Shown: positions 45,445 to 54,523, counted from the first letter of the stretch. The stretch: 64,000 nucleotides of DNA from Flavobacteriaceae bacterium LYZ1037 (GCA_003144015.1 QFWS01000004.1:62001-126000); one strand, 5' to 3'. Translations and numbers: made by a program. Notes: a model not told the origin generated them from the sequence alone.

Positions 45445-46763
45445 TTTAATTTCAAATTAGATTCAATAATTTGTGGTTTTCCAGACTTCGTAGGTTTTAT
45501 TTCTTTAACGAGTTTAAAAGTGATGTCTAAGCAATTATTTGTTAATGTATTTAGCTTGGACTTTATTTCCAATAATACACTATCATTTAATGTTAAATTG
45601 GGTTCTAAAAGGTATTCTATTTCAATGCTCTCTAAGTTATTCTGAATAATTTTATATTGTTTTATGTTTTGATAATATTCCAAAACACCAGTAAAACTAT
45701 GGACATTAAGCGTAATGCCCTTTGTGGTTTTTACAATATCTGTCTCTCTTCCTACTACTTTCTGTAATAGAGGATAGTTTAAAAGACGTGTATTGGGGTA
45801 TTGTTCTTTGGGTAATTTTATGGCTAAGTCACCAAGCTTATAACGAATTATTGGCATGGCATAATTGGTTAAACAAGTAACTAAAACGTGACCCATTTGT
45901 CCATCGGGTACAGGGCTTCCATAATCGTCTACAATTTCTAAATACACATGGGGAGACATGATGTAATAATAATCTAAATCGTATTTACAAGCCATAAGTA
46001 ATCCTTCGGCACACCCATAGGTATCAATTATACGGATGTTCTTGCCAAACGCAAGATGGATATTTTCTTTATAATGGTTAAACAGTTTATCGCCAAAACA
46101 AATAACACCTTTTACATCAGGAGATATATTGTTTGTCGTACTGGCTTTAGCTAATTCATTAATTACAGAAGGGTATCCAGCAATATAAATAGCTTTTTTT
46201 GTAGCTATTTTTTGAAGAGTTTCTTTTAATTCTAATTCCGATAAACCAAAAGCTTTCACATAAGTGCATCTATAAAAAATATCTTTTAAACGTTTAACAA
46301 AAGAACGGTTTTGTGAAATTCCAAACTGCAACAAAGGGTCACCAATTTGATAACCACTCCAGGTCCACCAATGCGTTTGTAAGGCTCGTAGAAAAAATTT
46401 ATGATCATGCGTCATATATGTAAACGACTGCACACCTGTACTGCCACTACTATGATGTTTGTCTAGTTTTGAAACATCATATTCCTCTGATAATAAGTCA
46501 CTAACCCTTTCTCTTAAAATAGATTTTGTTAAAATTGGAAATTCAGAAATTTCAGAAATCTTTAAATTTCTATAGTAAGGTACATGGGTCGTGGCATAGT
46601 TTATTAAAATCTGAAGCTTCTCTTTTTCAAGAGTTTTCAGCGCTGCTTCAGATGCTTTATCAAATGTTTTCCAGTGTTTTATATATTTTAAATAATTTCC
46701 ACCAACCAATGCATCACCAACTGGAAGAATAATTTTGTTTAAAAAGAAACGATAGAAAGCCAT
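45441..46763 (-). CDS. PaaK/CapK-like AMP-binding protein of capsule loci
   Basis: About 440 residues from the ATG at 46763; a frame from 46802 adds a hydrophobic leader that I think is not translated. The ANL-fold adenylate motif is HHSSGSTGVQSFTYMT, followed by DTYGCAEGLLMAC, PIIRYKLGDLA and VVGRETDIV. Related CapK and coenzyme F390 synthetase-like proteins occur in capsule clusters, where acyl or amino-acid activation is suspected. The 4-base overlap with the GT4 gene shows an operon that runs against the rest of the locus. Confidence 0.82.
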   Translation of the reverse strand: MAFYRFFLNKIILPVGDALVGGNYLKYIKHWKTFDKASEAALKTLEKEKLQILINYATTHVPYYRNLKISEISEFPILTKSILRERVSDLLSEEYDVSKLDKHHSSGSTGVQSFTYMTHDHKFFLRALQTHWWTWSGYQIGDPLLQFGISQNRSFVKRLKDIFYRCTYVKAFGLSELELKETLQKIATKKAIYIAGYPSVINELAKASTTNNISPDVKGVICFGDKLFNHYKENIHLAFGKNIRIIDTYGCAEGLLMACKYDLDYYYIMSPHVYLEIVDDYGSPVPDGQMGHVLVTCLTNYAMPIIRYKLGDLAIKLPKEQYPNTRLLNYPLLQKVVGRETDIVKTTKGITLNVHSFTGVLEYYQNIKQYKIIQNNLESIEIEYLLEPNLTLNDSVLLEIKSKLNTLTNNCLDITFKLVKEIKPTKSGKPQIIESNLKLK

Positions 46764-46866
46764 GTAAGTAATTACTAAACAGATAGTGTTTATAGAAAAC
46801 ACAAAATTTAAAATATATTTTATGTAAAGTAAACAAAAATAATTCGTGTATTCGAAGCATTAGTTT

Positions 46867-46874
46867 TATTTTTG
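46867..46874 (+). promoter_or_regulatory. Possible purD -7 element
   Basis: TATTTTTG (TAnnTTTG) lies 17 bp before the purD ATG at 46892. No clear -33 TTG is seen. Confidence 0.4.
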
Positions 46875-46891
46875 CGCAAACAACTTACAAC

Positions 46892-48163
46892 ATGAACATT
46901 TTAATTCTTGGCTCTGGTGGAAGAGAACATACATTTGCTTGGAAATTGTCACAAAGCCCTTTGTGCAAGTCACTTTTTGTGGCACCTGGAAATTCAGGAA
47001 CCTCTCAAATAGCAATTAATTTAGATCTTAAGGTTACCGATTTTCAAGCTATTAAGAAGGCTGTATTAAAAAATGAAATAACTATGGTTGTGGTTGGTCC
47101 AGAAGATCCTTTGGTTCAAGGAGTTCACGATTTCTTTTTAAACGACAATGCCATTAAACATGTATCTGTAATTGGACCTCAAAAAGCAGCAGCCGAATTA
47201 GAAGGAAGTAAAGAATTTGCCAAAGAGTTTATGTATCGCCATAATATTCCAACAGCAGCTTATAAAAGCTTTAACGCTTCTAATGTTGAAGCAGGTTATG
47301 CTTTTTTAGAAACATTAAACCCACCTTATGTTTTAAAAGCAGATGGGCTTGCAGCAGGTAAGGGTGTTTTGATTTTAAACGATTTAAACGAAGCTAAAAC
47401 CGAATTAAAAAGCATGTTGATTGATGCTAAATTTGGTGAAGCGAGTACTAAAGTAGTTATCGAAGAGTTTTTAGATGGTATAGAACTAAGTTGTTTTGTT
47501 TTAACCGATGGAAAAAATTACAAAATCTTACCTACTGCCAAAGATTACAAACGTATTGGCGAAGGAGACACAGGTTTAAACACTGGTGGTATGGGAGCTG
47601 TTTCTCCAGTACCTTTTGCTACGAACGACTTTTTAAATAAAATTGAAGAACGTATAGTAAAGCCAACTATTGAAGGCTTAAAAAAAGATAATTTACCTTA
47701 CAAAGGCTTTGTGTTTATTGGATTGATTAAAGTAGGAAACGATCCAAAAGTTATTGAATACAACGTAAGAATGGGAGATCCTGAAACCGAAGTAGTATTA
47801 CCTAGACTTAAAACCGATTTGGTAGAGATTTTTCAAGCTATAGCTAATCAAACATTAGATAAGGTAGAAATTGTCATTGATGAACGTACTGCTACAACAG
47901 TTATGTTGGTATCTGGTGGATATCCTGAAGCTTATGAGAAAGGAAAAGAAATTACAGGTTTAGAATACATAACAGACTCTATTCCTTTTCATGCTGGAGC
48001 CATTAATAAAGATGGAAAGGTTGTGACTTCTGGAGGACGAGTTATGGCGATAACATCTTATGGAGATACGTATGAAGAGGCCATAAAAAAATCTTATCAA
48101 AACATAGAAAAACTACATTTTGATAAGATGAATTATCGAAAAGATATTGGTTTCGATTTATAG
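46892..48163 (+). CDS. purD: Phosphoribosylamine--glycine ligase
   Basis: A 423-residue ATP-grasp enzyme of purine synthesis (GAR synthetase). It has MNILILGSGGREHTFAWKL, VVVGPEDPLVQGV, KADGLAAGKGVLI, EEFLDGIELS, DYKRIGEGDTGLNTGGMGA and EYNVRMGDPETEVVLPRL. The length is standard. The 3' end overlaps the convergent small membrane-protein gene by 6 bp. Confidence 0.97.
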   Translation: MNILILGSGGREHTFAWKLSQSPLCKSLFVAPGNSGTSQIAINLDLKVTDFQAIKKAVLKNEITMVVVGPEDPLVQGVHDFFLNDNAIKHVSVIGPQKAAAELEGSKEFAKEFMYRHNIPTAAYKSFNASNVEAGYAFLETLNPPYVLKADGLAAGKGVLILNDLNEAKTELKSMLIDAKFGEASTKVVIEEFLDGIELSCFVLTDGKNYKILPTAKDYKRIGEGDTGLNTGGMGAVSPVPFATNDFLNKIEERIVKPTIEGLKKDNLPYKGFVFIGLIKVGNDPKVIEYNVRMGDPETEVVLPRLKTDLVEIFQAIANQTLDKVEIVIDERTATTVMLVSGGYPEAYEKGKEITGLEYITDSIPFHAGAINKDGKVVTSGGRVMAITSYGDTYEEAIKKSYQNIEKLHFDKMNYRKDIGFDL

Positions 48164-48385
48164 GTAAGAATGCGAGCTGATGCTTTTATCATCATCATTT
48201 GCATCATTATATCCTTTTAATTGTTTCATCCAATATAAAAAAGCAACAAAACCAATAAGTATAAAGATCCAGGAAACAGTATTAGCAGCAAACCAACTTT
48301 CTAGTTCTAGTTTAGCTAATGCATCATAAGGAGCAAATAATACGTTTACAAATAAATCTTGGATGGCGTAAAAAAAGTCTTTCAT
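48158..48385 (-). CDS. Small membrane protein, DUF6341 family
   Basis: A 75-residue protein. It has an amphipathic N-terminus (MKDFFYAIQDLFVNVLFAPYDAL), one transmembrane helix (about residues 36-52, VSWIFILIGFVAFLYWM) and an Asp-rich tail ending SISSHSYL. I recall this as a conserved flavobacterial family of unknown function, usually near upp and a DUF6427 gene, as here. Its stop overlaps the end of purD. Confidence 0.75.
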   Translation of the reverse strand: MKDFFYAIQDLFVNVLFAPYDALAKLELESWFAANTVSWIFILIGFVAFLYWMKQLKGYNDANDDDKSISSHSYL

Positions 48386-48543
48386 TATATATAAATTTTA
48401 AAGCTCAATAAGAGCGAATAAGGTATTATCAATATATTTACAAAATTACATTTTTTTCATTTTAAAATTTAATAAATAATGAAGAATATTAGTAATTTAC
48501 TTTATTTTGAAACACAATCATTATAAATCAAATAACTTTTTAA

Positions 48544-49470
48544 ATGATATCCAGTTTTTTTAGCAAAGCGAAACCCATACATTTTGTTGTTGTAAGCACT
48601 TTGTTAATGATTGCATTTATTCTTACAAAAGTTTTTAAAACAACACTAAATTATGATGTTCTTGAAATATTAAAACAAATTTTATTATTTGGTGTATGCG
48701 TTTTCTCCATTTTTGTTTTCGATTTTCTATCTGGTAAAAACGACCTAACAAAAAGCAATAGCTATAAAATTTTATTTTTCAGTTTGTTTATGGTCATGAT
48801 GCCACAAACCTTTCTAAACTCAAAACTTTTATTAGCAAACCTCTTTATTTTATTTGCATTAAGGCGTATTATTAGCATTCGCACCATGAGACAAGTTAAT
48901 AAAAAAGTGTTTGATGCTGCTTTTTGGATTAGTTTAGCAACTTTATTGAGTTTTTGGGCATCACTTTTCTATATACTAATTTTTGCAGCTCTTTTATTAT
49001 ATACAGTTACAGATATAAAAAATTGGATCATTCCTTTTATAGGAATTTTAACTGTAGCTATAATTAGTGTTTGTTTTTTACTGCTAACCAACACAGATGT
49101 TTTAGAATATTATTCTAACATCAATACAGCTATCAGTTTCGATTTTAGCATGTTAAACACTATTCAGATTGTGGTTTCTTCAACGGTTATTTTATCTTAT
49201 TTTGTTTGGGCTGTTTTTTTCTATGTGAATAATATTAAATCTAAATCCAAAAGCTATAAACCTTCATATTTACTGGTACTTCTAGCGGCATTGATTGCTA
49301 TTACCATCATTGTTATTTCTCCTGAAAAATCTGGAGCAGAATTTATTTTCTTATTTGCACCATTATCAATTATTATGGCAAATTATATAGAAATTATTTC
49401 AGAAAATTGGTTTAAAGAAATATTAATATGGATACTAATTCTTGTGCCAGTTATTAATTTAATGTTGTAG
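48544..49470 (+). CDS. DUF6427 family polytopic membrane protein
   Basis: A 308-residue protein with about eight to nine hydrophobic helices and few charged loops (SFFSKAKPIHFVVVS, PQTFLNSKLLLANLFILFALRR). Function is unknown; the family is recognised from memory. Its last 12 bp overlap the end of upp on the other strand. Confidence 0.72.
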   Translation: MISSFFSKAKPIHFVVVSTLLMIAFILTKVFKTTLNYDVLEILKQILLFGVCVFSIFVFDFLSGKNDLTKSNSYKILFFSLFMVMMPQTFLNSKLLLANLFILFALRRIISIRTMRQVNKKVFDAAFWISLATLLSFWASLFYILIFAALLLYTVTDIKNWIIPFIGILTVAIISVCFLLLTNTDVLEYYSNINTAISFDFSMLNTIQIVVSSTVILSYFVWAVFFYVNNIKSKSKSYKPSYLLVLLAALIAITIIVISPEKSGAEFIFLFAPLSIIMANYIEIISENWFKEILIWILILVPVINLML

Positions 49471-50118
49471 TTTTTCTCCAAAAGCCAAATCTCCAGCATC
49501 GCCTAAACCAGGAATAATATACCCTTTTTCATTTAGTTTTTCATCCACAGTGGCAACCCATAAATGCGTGTCTTTTTCAAAATGGTTTTTTATAAAATCA
49601 ATTCCATCTTGAGCTGCAATCACACTTACTAAATGAATATTTTTTGGTTTTCCAAAAGGTTTTAAAGCTTCAAAAGTAGCTACCATAGATTGTCCCGTAG
49701 CTAGCATCGGGTCTGCTAAAATTAAGGTCTTGTTTTCTAAACTAGGACAAGCCAAATATTCGACAATAATTTCAAAATTTTCTGGTTTTTCTTTATGATG
49801 TCTATAAGCCGAAATAAAGGCATTTTCTGCTTTATCAAAATAATTCAATAAGCCATCGTGCAAAGGAACTCCTGCTCTTAAAATGGAACAAAGAACGATG
49901 TCGTTATCTAGCTTTTCAATCTCACAAACACCTAGAGGTGTTTTAATAGTTGTAGGTTTATAACTTAATGTTTTACTTAATTCATAACCTAAAATTTCAC
50001 CTATACGTTCAATGTTTCTTCGAAAGCGCATGCTGTCTTTTTGAATGTTCACATCTCGCATTTCAGAAATGAATGTGTTTAAGATGGTATTTTGATTTGA
50101 AAAGTTATGAATGTGCAT
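49459..50118 (-). CDS. upp: Uracil phosphoribosyltransferase
   Basis: A 219-residue pyrimidine salvage enzyme that makes UMP from uracil and PRPP. It has the PRPP loop LILADPMLATGQSM, LCSILRAGVPLHDGLL, AYRHHKEKPE and the C-terminal uracil-binding GYIIPGLGDAGDLAFG. The length is normal. It is divergent from the DUF4254 gene and overlaps the DUF6427 gene tail to tail. Confidence 0.96.
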   Translation of the reverse strand: MHIHNFSNQNTILNTFISEMRDVNIQKDSMRFRRNIERIGEILGYELSKTLSYKPTTIKTPLGVCEIEKLDNDIVLCSILRAGVPLHDGLLNYFDKAENAFISAYRHHKEKPENFEIIVEYLACPSLENKTLILADPMLATGQSMVATFEALKPFGKPKNIHLVSVIAAQDGIDFIKNHFEKDTHLWVATVDEKLNEKGYIIPGLGDAGDLAFGEKLQH

Positions 50119-50251
50119 GTTTGAGCTGTTTTTATAAGTGGTAAAGTTAATTAATTAGGCTTATATTTACGTTTGTAATTTTATTTTAATAGAAAAGTAA
50201 ACGTGAATCTACTTTCTTTAGGCTTTAAAAACCTTTTAGCTAAAAAATATG

Positions 50252-50259
50252 TAGATTTG
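50252..50259 (+). promoter_or_regulatory. Possible -7 element upstream of the DUF4254 gene
   Basis: TAGATTTG (TAnnTTTG) ends 20 bp before the ATG at 50279. There is no -33 TTG at the expected place. Confidence 0.35.
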
Positions 50260-50278
50260 TGTTTTAATAAAAAAAATC

Positions 50279-50887
50279 ATGTTTACAGACAAAGCCAATA
50301 AAATTTTCCAAGACGTTATAGAGAAATATCATGTTATAAATACGGTCGATCAACCTTTTGAAAACCCATATAACAAAGAATCTCATTTGCTTGAGCATTT
50401 ACTTTACAGAAAATCTTGGATTGATACGGTTCAATGGCATTATGAAGACATTATTCGCGATCCGCAAATAGATCCAGTTGCTGCTTTAAAACTGAAACGT
50501 CAAATTGATGCTTCCAACCAAGACAGAACAGATATGGTGGAATATATTGATAGTTATTTTCTTGAAAAATATAAGCATGTAACACCAAAAACTGGCGCTA
50601 CAATTAACACTGAAAGTCCAGCTTGGGGAATTGATAGATTGTCTATTTTAGCATTAAAAGTGTACCATATGAATGAAGAAGCAACTAGAACAGATGCTTC
50701 TGACGCTCATTTAGCAGCTTGTAAAACGAAACTTGACGTGTTATTGGAACAACGTGTAGACTTATCGACTGCTATCGATACACTATTAAGTGATATAGAA
50801 AAAGGCGATAAATACATGAAAGTGTATAAGCAAATGAAAATGTACAACGACGACGAGTTGAACCCAGTTTTAAGAAGTCAGAAATAA
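50279..50887 (+). CDS. DUF4254 domain-containing protein
   Basis: A 202-residue, mainly helical cytoplasmic protein with the family blocks LLEHLLYRKSWIDTVQWHYED, IDASNQDRTDMVEYID, TESPAWGIDRLSILALKVYHM and a C-terminal FKQMKMYND-like segment (VYKQMKMYND). Function is unknown. Such genes commonly precede a GT9 glycosyltransferase in Bacteroidota, as here, which hints at a lipopolysaccharide link. An interspersed repeat separates the two genes. Confidence 0.83.
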   Translation: MFTDKANKIFQDVIEKYHVINTVDQPFENPYNKESHLLEHLLYRKSWIDTVQWHYEDIIRDPQIDPVAALKLKRQIDASNQDRTDMVEYIDSYFLEKYKHVTPKTGATINTESPAWGIDRLSILALKVYHMNEEATRTDASDAHLAACKTKLDVLLEQRVDLSTAIDTLLSDIEKGDKYMKVYKQMKMYNDDELNPVLRSQK

Positions 50888-50892
50888 TAGCT

Positions 50893-50978
50893 TGTCATTC
50901 TGAACAAAGTGAAGAAATCGAAGATTCAGCGAAGCTAATCTTTAATAGATGTTTCGACCGTGCTCAACATGACATAAC
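50893..50978. repeat. Interspersed intergenic repeat, copy 1
   Basis: It starts TGTCATTCTGAACAAAGTG and ends with the inverted form GTGCTCAACATGACA, so the outer TGTCAT/ATGACA ends are inverted. Strings of this type (TGTCAT-tgAGC, GTCGAAACATC) are familiar as short interspersed repeats in flavobacterial genomes; this is from memory. It fills the gap between the DUF4254 and GT9 genes. Confidence 0.65.
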
Positions 50979-50984
50979 AATTCT

Positions 50985-52004
50985 ATGTCAAAAAAACCAA
51001 AACACATTCTAGTCATTCGTCTCTCAGCCATGGGAGACGTTGCCATGACAGTTCCTGTTTTAAAGGCATTCACTATCCAATATCCAGATGTAAAACTAAC
51101 GGTTTTAACCAGAGAGTTTTTCATACCTTTTTTTAGAAATTTTGATAATGTATCTGTTTTTCCTGCCGATTTAAAAGGAACACACAAAGGCATTTTCGGC
51201 CTTTATAAACTTTCTAAAGAATTAAAAGTATTACAGATTGATGCCATCGCAGATCTTCACAATGTGTTGCGTACAAATATTCTAAAATGCTTTTTCTTAG
51301 GAAAACCGTTTGTGCAAATAGATAAAGGCAGAGCTGAAAAAAAAGGGTTAATTTCTGGAAAAGCATTCCAACAACTAAAAACAACTCACCAACGTTATGC
51401 CGATGTTTTTAGAAAATTAGGATTTCCGTTAGATTTGGCAAACCCTAAATTTCCAAATCGTGTCGTGTTGAATTCCAAATTGCAGGATATAGTTGGAACA
51501 GACATTAATAAATGGATTGGCATAGCTCCTTTTGCTGCTCACGAAAGTAAGATGTATCCTTTAGATTTAATGGAACAAGTAATCGAGTCGCTTTCAAATA
51601 ATCATAAAATTTTACTTTTTGGTGGTGGAAGTAAAGAAGTTGAAATCCTTAATAGTTTTCAAAATAAATACAAACATGTTATTAATCTAGCAGGAAAATT
51701 AACCCTTGATGAAGAATTAGATGTGATTTCTAATTTAGATGTTATGCTCTCTATGGATTCAGGAAATGCACATATGGCAGCTATGTTAGGTGTAAAAGTA
51801 ATTACCATTTGGGGAGTGACGCATCCTTATGCTGGTTTTGCACCTTTTAACCAACCAGATGATTTTGCTCTGCTTTCAGATAGAGAACAATTTCCTTTAA
51901 TTCCTACTTCTATTTATGGGAATAAATACCCGGAAGGTTATGAGGATGCTTCTAGAAGTATTGCTCCACAAACAATCATAAATAAAATAGAGTCTATTCT
52001 ATAA
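50985..52004 (+). CDS. Glycosyltransferase family 9 (heptosyltransferase-like)
   Basis: A 339-residue GT-B enzyme. N-terminal HILVIRLSAMGDVAMTVPVL is the hallmark of the LPS heptosyltransferase family. The C-terminal donor region includes IAPFAAHESKMYPLDLM, LLFGGGSKEVEIL, NLAGKLTLDEELDVI and SMDSGNAHMAAMLGVKVITIWG. It probably adds a core or surface-glycan sugar to a lipid acceptor at the inner membrane. Repeats lie on both sides of the gene. Confidence 0.92.
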   Translation: MSKKPKHILVIRLSAMGDVAMTVPVLKAFTIQYPDVKLTVLTREFFIPFFRNFDNVSVFPADLKGTHKGIFGLYKLSKELKVLQIDAIADLHNVLRTNILKCFFLGKPFVQIDKGRAEKKGLISGKAFQQLKTTHQRYADVFRKLGFPLDLANPKFPNRVVLNSKLQDIVGTDINKWIGIAPFAAHESKMYPLDLMEQVIESLSNNHKILLFGGGSKEVEILNSFQNKYKHVINLAGKLTLDEELDVISNLDVMLSMDSGNAHMAAMLGVKVITIWGVTHPYAGFAPFNQPDDFALLSDREQFPLIPTSIYGNKYPEGYEDASRSIAPQTIINKIESIL

Positions 52005-52090
52005 CGTCATTATGAGCTGCCAGACTGAGCTCGCCTGCACTGAGCGTAGTCGAAGTGTCGAAGTCAAAACGAAGCAATCTCATCAATAAA
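52005..52090. repeat. Interspersed intergenic repeat, copy 2
   Basis: CGTCATTATGAGCTGCC opens the element, with CACTGAGCGTAGTCGAAGTG inside and CGAAGCAATCTCATC near its end. It belongs to the same general class as the copy at 50893 but is a different composite. It begins directly at the stop codon of the GT9 gene. Confidence 0.6.
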
Positions 52091-52164
52091 TCAACATAAT
52101 CCACATTTTTAACTCCTTATTTTAAATCCCTGTAAATCAGAGTATTGCAAACTATTTTTAAAAT

Positions 52165-52183
52165 CCTAACCCATAAGGTTAGG
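52165..52183 (+). promoter_or_regulatory. Short perfect hairpin upstream of the S74 protein gene
   Basis: CCTAACC (52165-52171) and GGTTAGG (52177-52183) form a 7-bp stem with a 5-nt loop, about 73 bp before the ATG at 52256. There is no T-run, so it is not an obvious terminator. It may be an operator or a leader structure; this is speculative. Confidence 0.3.
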
Positions 52184-52255
52184 TGCTAACAAGTTCATTT
52201 TAGGTAGTTTCAGCATAGAATTTTTAAAACGCTATTAACCTAAAACTGAATCACA

Positions 52256-54424
52256 ATGAGAAAATTAATTTTCACGCTCGTGTTCCTTATATCAGGAATC
52301 ACGTTCGCACAACAAGGTATTAATTACAAAGCCTTGATTAAAGACGGTTCTGGCAACGTGGTTGCCAACGATTTAATCACCATCCAATTCACCATCTTAC
52401 AAGGTGCAGGGCAAACCAATGTTTATCAAGAAAGTCACGCACCAACAACCGATGCCAATGGCATTGTTATGGTAAACATTGGTAATGGCACACCCATTTC
52501 GGGAACCTTTAATGCCATAGATTGGGCAGCAGACGACCACTATCTAAACGTACAGATAAACACAGGAGGTGGTTTAACAGACATGGGCACCACAAAGTTT
52601 ATGGCAGTGCCTTATGCCAAACAAGCCGAAACCGCAACCACAGCAGCCAATGTAAACGGACTGGAAACCTTGGACGAAGGCAATGGTAAAGGTTACCGAT
52701 TGGTAGGTAGAAACCCGAGTTATTTTGGCAACATTGGGCTTGAAGCTGTAGATGTAAGCCAGAGCAATACCACAAACGCATATGGTGCCACAGGCGATTA
52801 TGCTTTTGCCTCTGGACGCAATGCTATTGCTTCTGGACGTTATGCCATGGCTAACAATTATGGTAATACAGCATCTGCCGATTATGCCACAGCTTTTGGC
52901 TACATTACCACAGCCGATGCTTACGCCTCATTGGCATTGGGACAACGCAATGTTGGTGGTGGTAACCCAACAGCTTGGGTACAAACCGACCCACTTTTAG
53001 AAGTCGGTAATGGTATAGGAGGTACACCATCTAACGCCTTAACCATTTTAAAAAACGGAACCGTTACAGCACCAAGCTTTGATATAGCAGAAATTACCGA
53101 CCCAAAAGCTTTGATTACCAAAGAATATTTAGAAAACACAGCAGTAGTTGCCACAGGGTTGGAAGCTATTGATGAAGGTAATGGCATAGGTTATCGCTTG
53201 ATAGGGAGAGATCCAGATAATTATGATAATATTGGTTTTGGTGCAGTAGATTTGAGCAGAAGTGTGTTTAACAATGTTGCTGGAGCTTCAGGTATTGGTG
53301 CTTTTGCAGTTGGATATGCTGTTAACGCTACAGGTGATTTCGCATTAGGAATGGGTATTAGTGTTAGAGCATCAGGAAACAGGTCAACAGCAATAGGAAA
53401 TGCAACAACTGCAACTGGATTCGGTTCTACAGCCATGGGAACTAGTACAGAAGCCTCTGGAGATCATTCCACAGCCATGGGAAACATTACAAGAGCATTA
53501 GGAGATTATTCCACAGCCATGGGAAATTTAACAACAGCATTAGGAAATTATTCCACAACAATGGGGTACGGTTCAGAAGCTTTAGGATATAATTCAATAG
53601 CAACGGGAGATTACACAACAGCTTTAGGAAGCGTTTCCACAGCAATGGGATCAGGTACAATAGCAGAAGCTTATTTATCAACAGCTATAGGAAGTCATAA
53701 TATTGGAGGCGGTAATCCAACGTCTAGAGTAGATACAGACCCTTTGTTTGAGATTGGTAATGGTACTATTTCAACTCCATCAAATGCGCTAACCGTACTT
53801 AAAAATGGTAATATGGGCATTACCACCAACACACCACAAACCAAGTTACAGGTTACTGGTGGTAGTGATGCTGGTCTTAACCATGCTGGTGGTTTTGTAC
53901 TGTTGGGTGAGACCTCTGGTATGAATTTGGTGATGGATACCAACGAAATCATGGTTCGCAACAATGGTGTGGCAGCACCTTTATACTTACAAAACGATGG
54001 TGGTTCTGTACATGTTGGTGGTGCTGTGGTACACAGTAGCGACCGTAGGTTAAAATGCGATATAGAAACCTTGCCCTATGGTTTAAACGAAGTCTTGCAA
54101 TTGGCACCCAAACAATACTACTGGAAAAACCGTGGCGAGCAATCTCACAAATCGTTAGGTTTAATTGCTCAAGAAGTACAACCCATTATGTCAGAACTGG
54201 TACACACAGCCAATGATGAAAACAACACTTTAAGTGTGAATTATACCGAATTGATTCCAGTATTAATCAATGCCATACAAGAGCAACAAGAGATTATAGA
54301 CAGCCAAAACAAAACCATTTCTGGACAATCAACAGCAATACAAAGTCTGTTAGAACGTGTGGAAGCTTTGGAAACTAAAACCGAAAATAAGTACGTCTTT
54401 GTAGACAAATTACAAACGAAGTAA
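52256..54424 (+). CDS. Secreted mosaic protein with YadA-like head repeats and S74 intramolecular chaperone domain
   Basis: A 722-residue protein with a signal peptide ending about residue 19. A beta-rich N-terminal domain resembles tail-fibre and adhesin openings (GINYKALIKDGSGNVVAND). A DEGNG...GYRLVGR / YadA-like / GGGNPT...ALTILKNG module then occurs twice (about 52660-53065 and 53150-53815). The second copy holds seven exact 14-residue units (53384-53677) of the STAMGN-x-TxALG type. The C-terminal S74 chaperone domain has SDRRLKCDI (Ser595, Lys600), PKQYYWK and SLGLIAQEVQPIM, then a trimerising coiled coil. It is likely a trimeric surface fibre that self-cleaves near Ser595; that is known for family members and inferred here. 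Confidence 0.85.
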   Translation: MRKLIFTLVFLISGITFAQQGINYKALIKDGSGNVVANDLITIQFTILQGAGQTNVYQESHAPTTDANGIVMVNIGNGTPISGTFNAIDWAADDHYLNVQINTGGGLTDMGTTKFMAVPYAKQAETATTAANVNGLETLDEGNGKGYRLVGRNPSYFGNIGLEAVDVSQSNTTNAYGATGDYAFASGRNAIASGRYAMANNYGNTASADYATAFGYITTADAYASLALGQRNVGGGNPTAWVQTDPLLEVGNGIGGTPSNALTILKNGTVTAPSFDIAEITDPKALITKEYLENTAVVATGLEAIDEGNGIGYRLIGRDPDNYDNIGFGAVDLSRSVFNNVAGASGIGAFAVGYAVNATGDFALGMGISVRASGNRSTAIGNATTATGFGSTAMGTSTEASGDHSTAMGNITRALGDYSTAMGNLTTALGNYSTTMGYGSEALGYNSIATGDYTTALGSVSTAMGSGTIAEAYLSTAIGSHNIGGGNPTSRVDTDPLFEIGNGTISTPSNALTVLKNGNMGITTNTPQTKLQVTGGSDAGLNHAGGFVLLGETSGMNLVMDTNEIMVRNNGVAAPLYLQNDGGSVHVGGAVVHSSDRRLKCDIETLPYGLNEVLQLAPKQYYWKNRGEQSHKSLGLIAQEVQPIMSELVHTANDENNTLSVNYTELIPVLINAIQEQQEIIDSQNKTISGQSTAIQSLLERVEALETKTENKYVFVDKLQTK
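53384..53677 (+). repeat. Seven tandem 42-bp units encoding YadA-head repeats
   Basis: Exact 42-bp periodicity in the S74 protein gene; units begin at 53384, 53426, 53468, 53510, 53552, 53594 and 53636. Three consecutive units (53426, 53468, 53510) begin with nearly identical DNA (CCACAGCCATGGGA-type starts), a sign of recent unit duplication. Each unit encodes 14 residues of left-handed beta-roll. Confidence 0.85.
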
Positions 54425-54461
54425 TCTTTAGGTTAATAGCGAAACAACTTAAGATTACCAG

Positions 54462-54523
54462 CCTGTCTTATCTTTATGTAGCCTTTCGGCGAACAAAGGT
54501 TAAAAGACAGGTTTTGTTTTTTA
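54462..54523 (+). terminator. Terminator after the S74 protein gene
   Basis: CCTGTCTT (54462-54469) pairs with AAGACAGG (54504-54511), with an inner CCTTT/AAAGG stem, followed by TTTTGTTTTTT. It lies about 40 bp after the stop codon. Confidence 0.75.

Noticed and set aside
53384-53677. Regular 42-bp repeats that could be mistaken for a CRISPR array
   Set aside because: The units are in frame within a long coding region, encode YadA-like 14-residue repeats, diverge as protein repeats do, and have no spacer structure or cas genes nearby.
52256-54424. Prophage tail-fibre gene
   Set aside because: The S74 domain occurs in phage fibres, but there is a signal peptide and no phage structural, lysis or integrase gene anywhere near.
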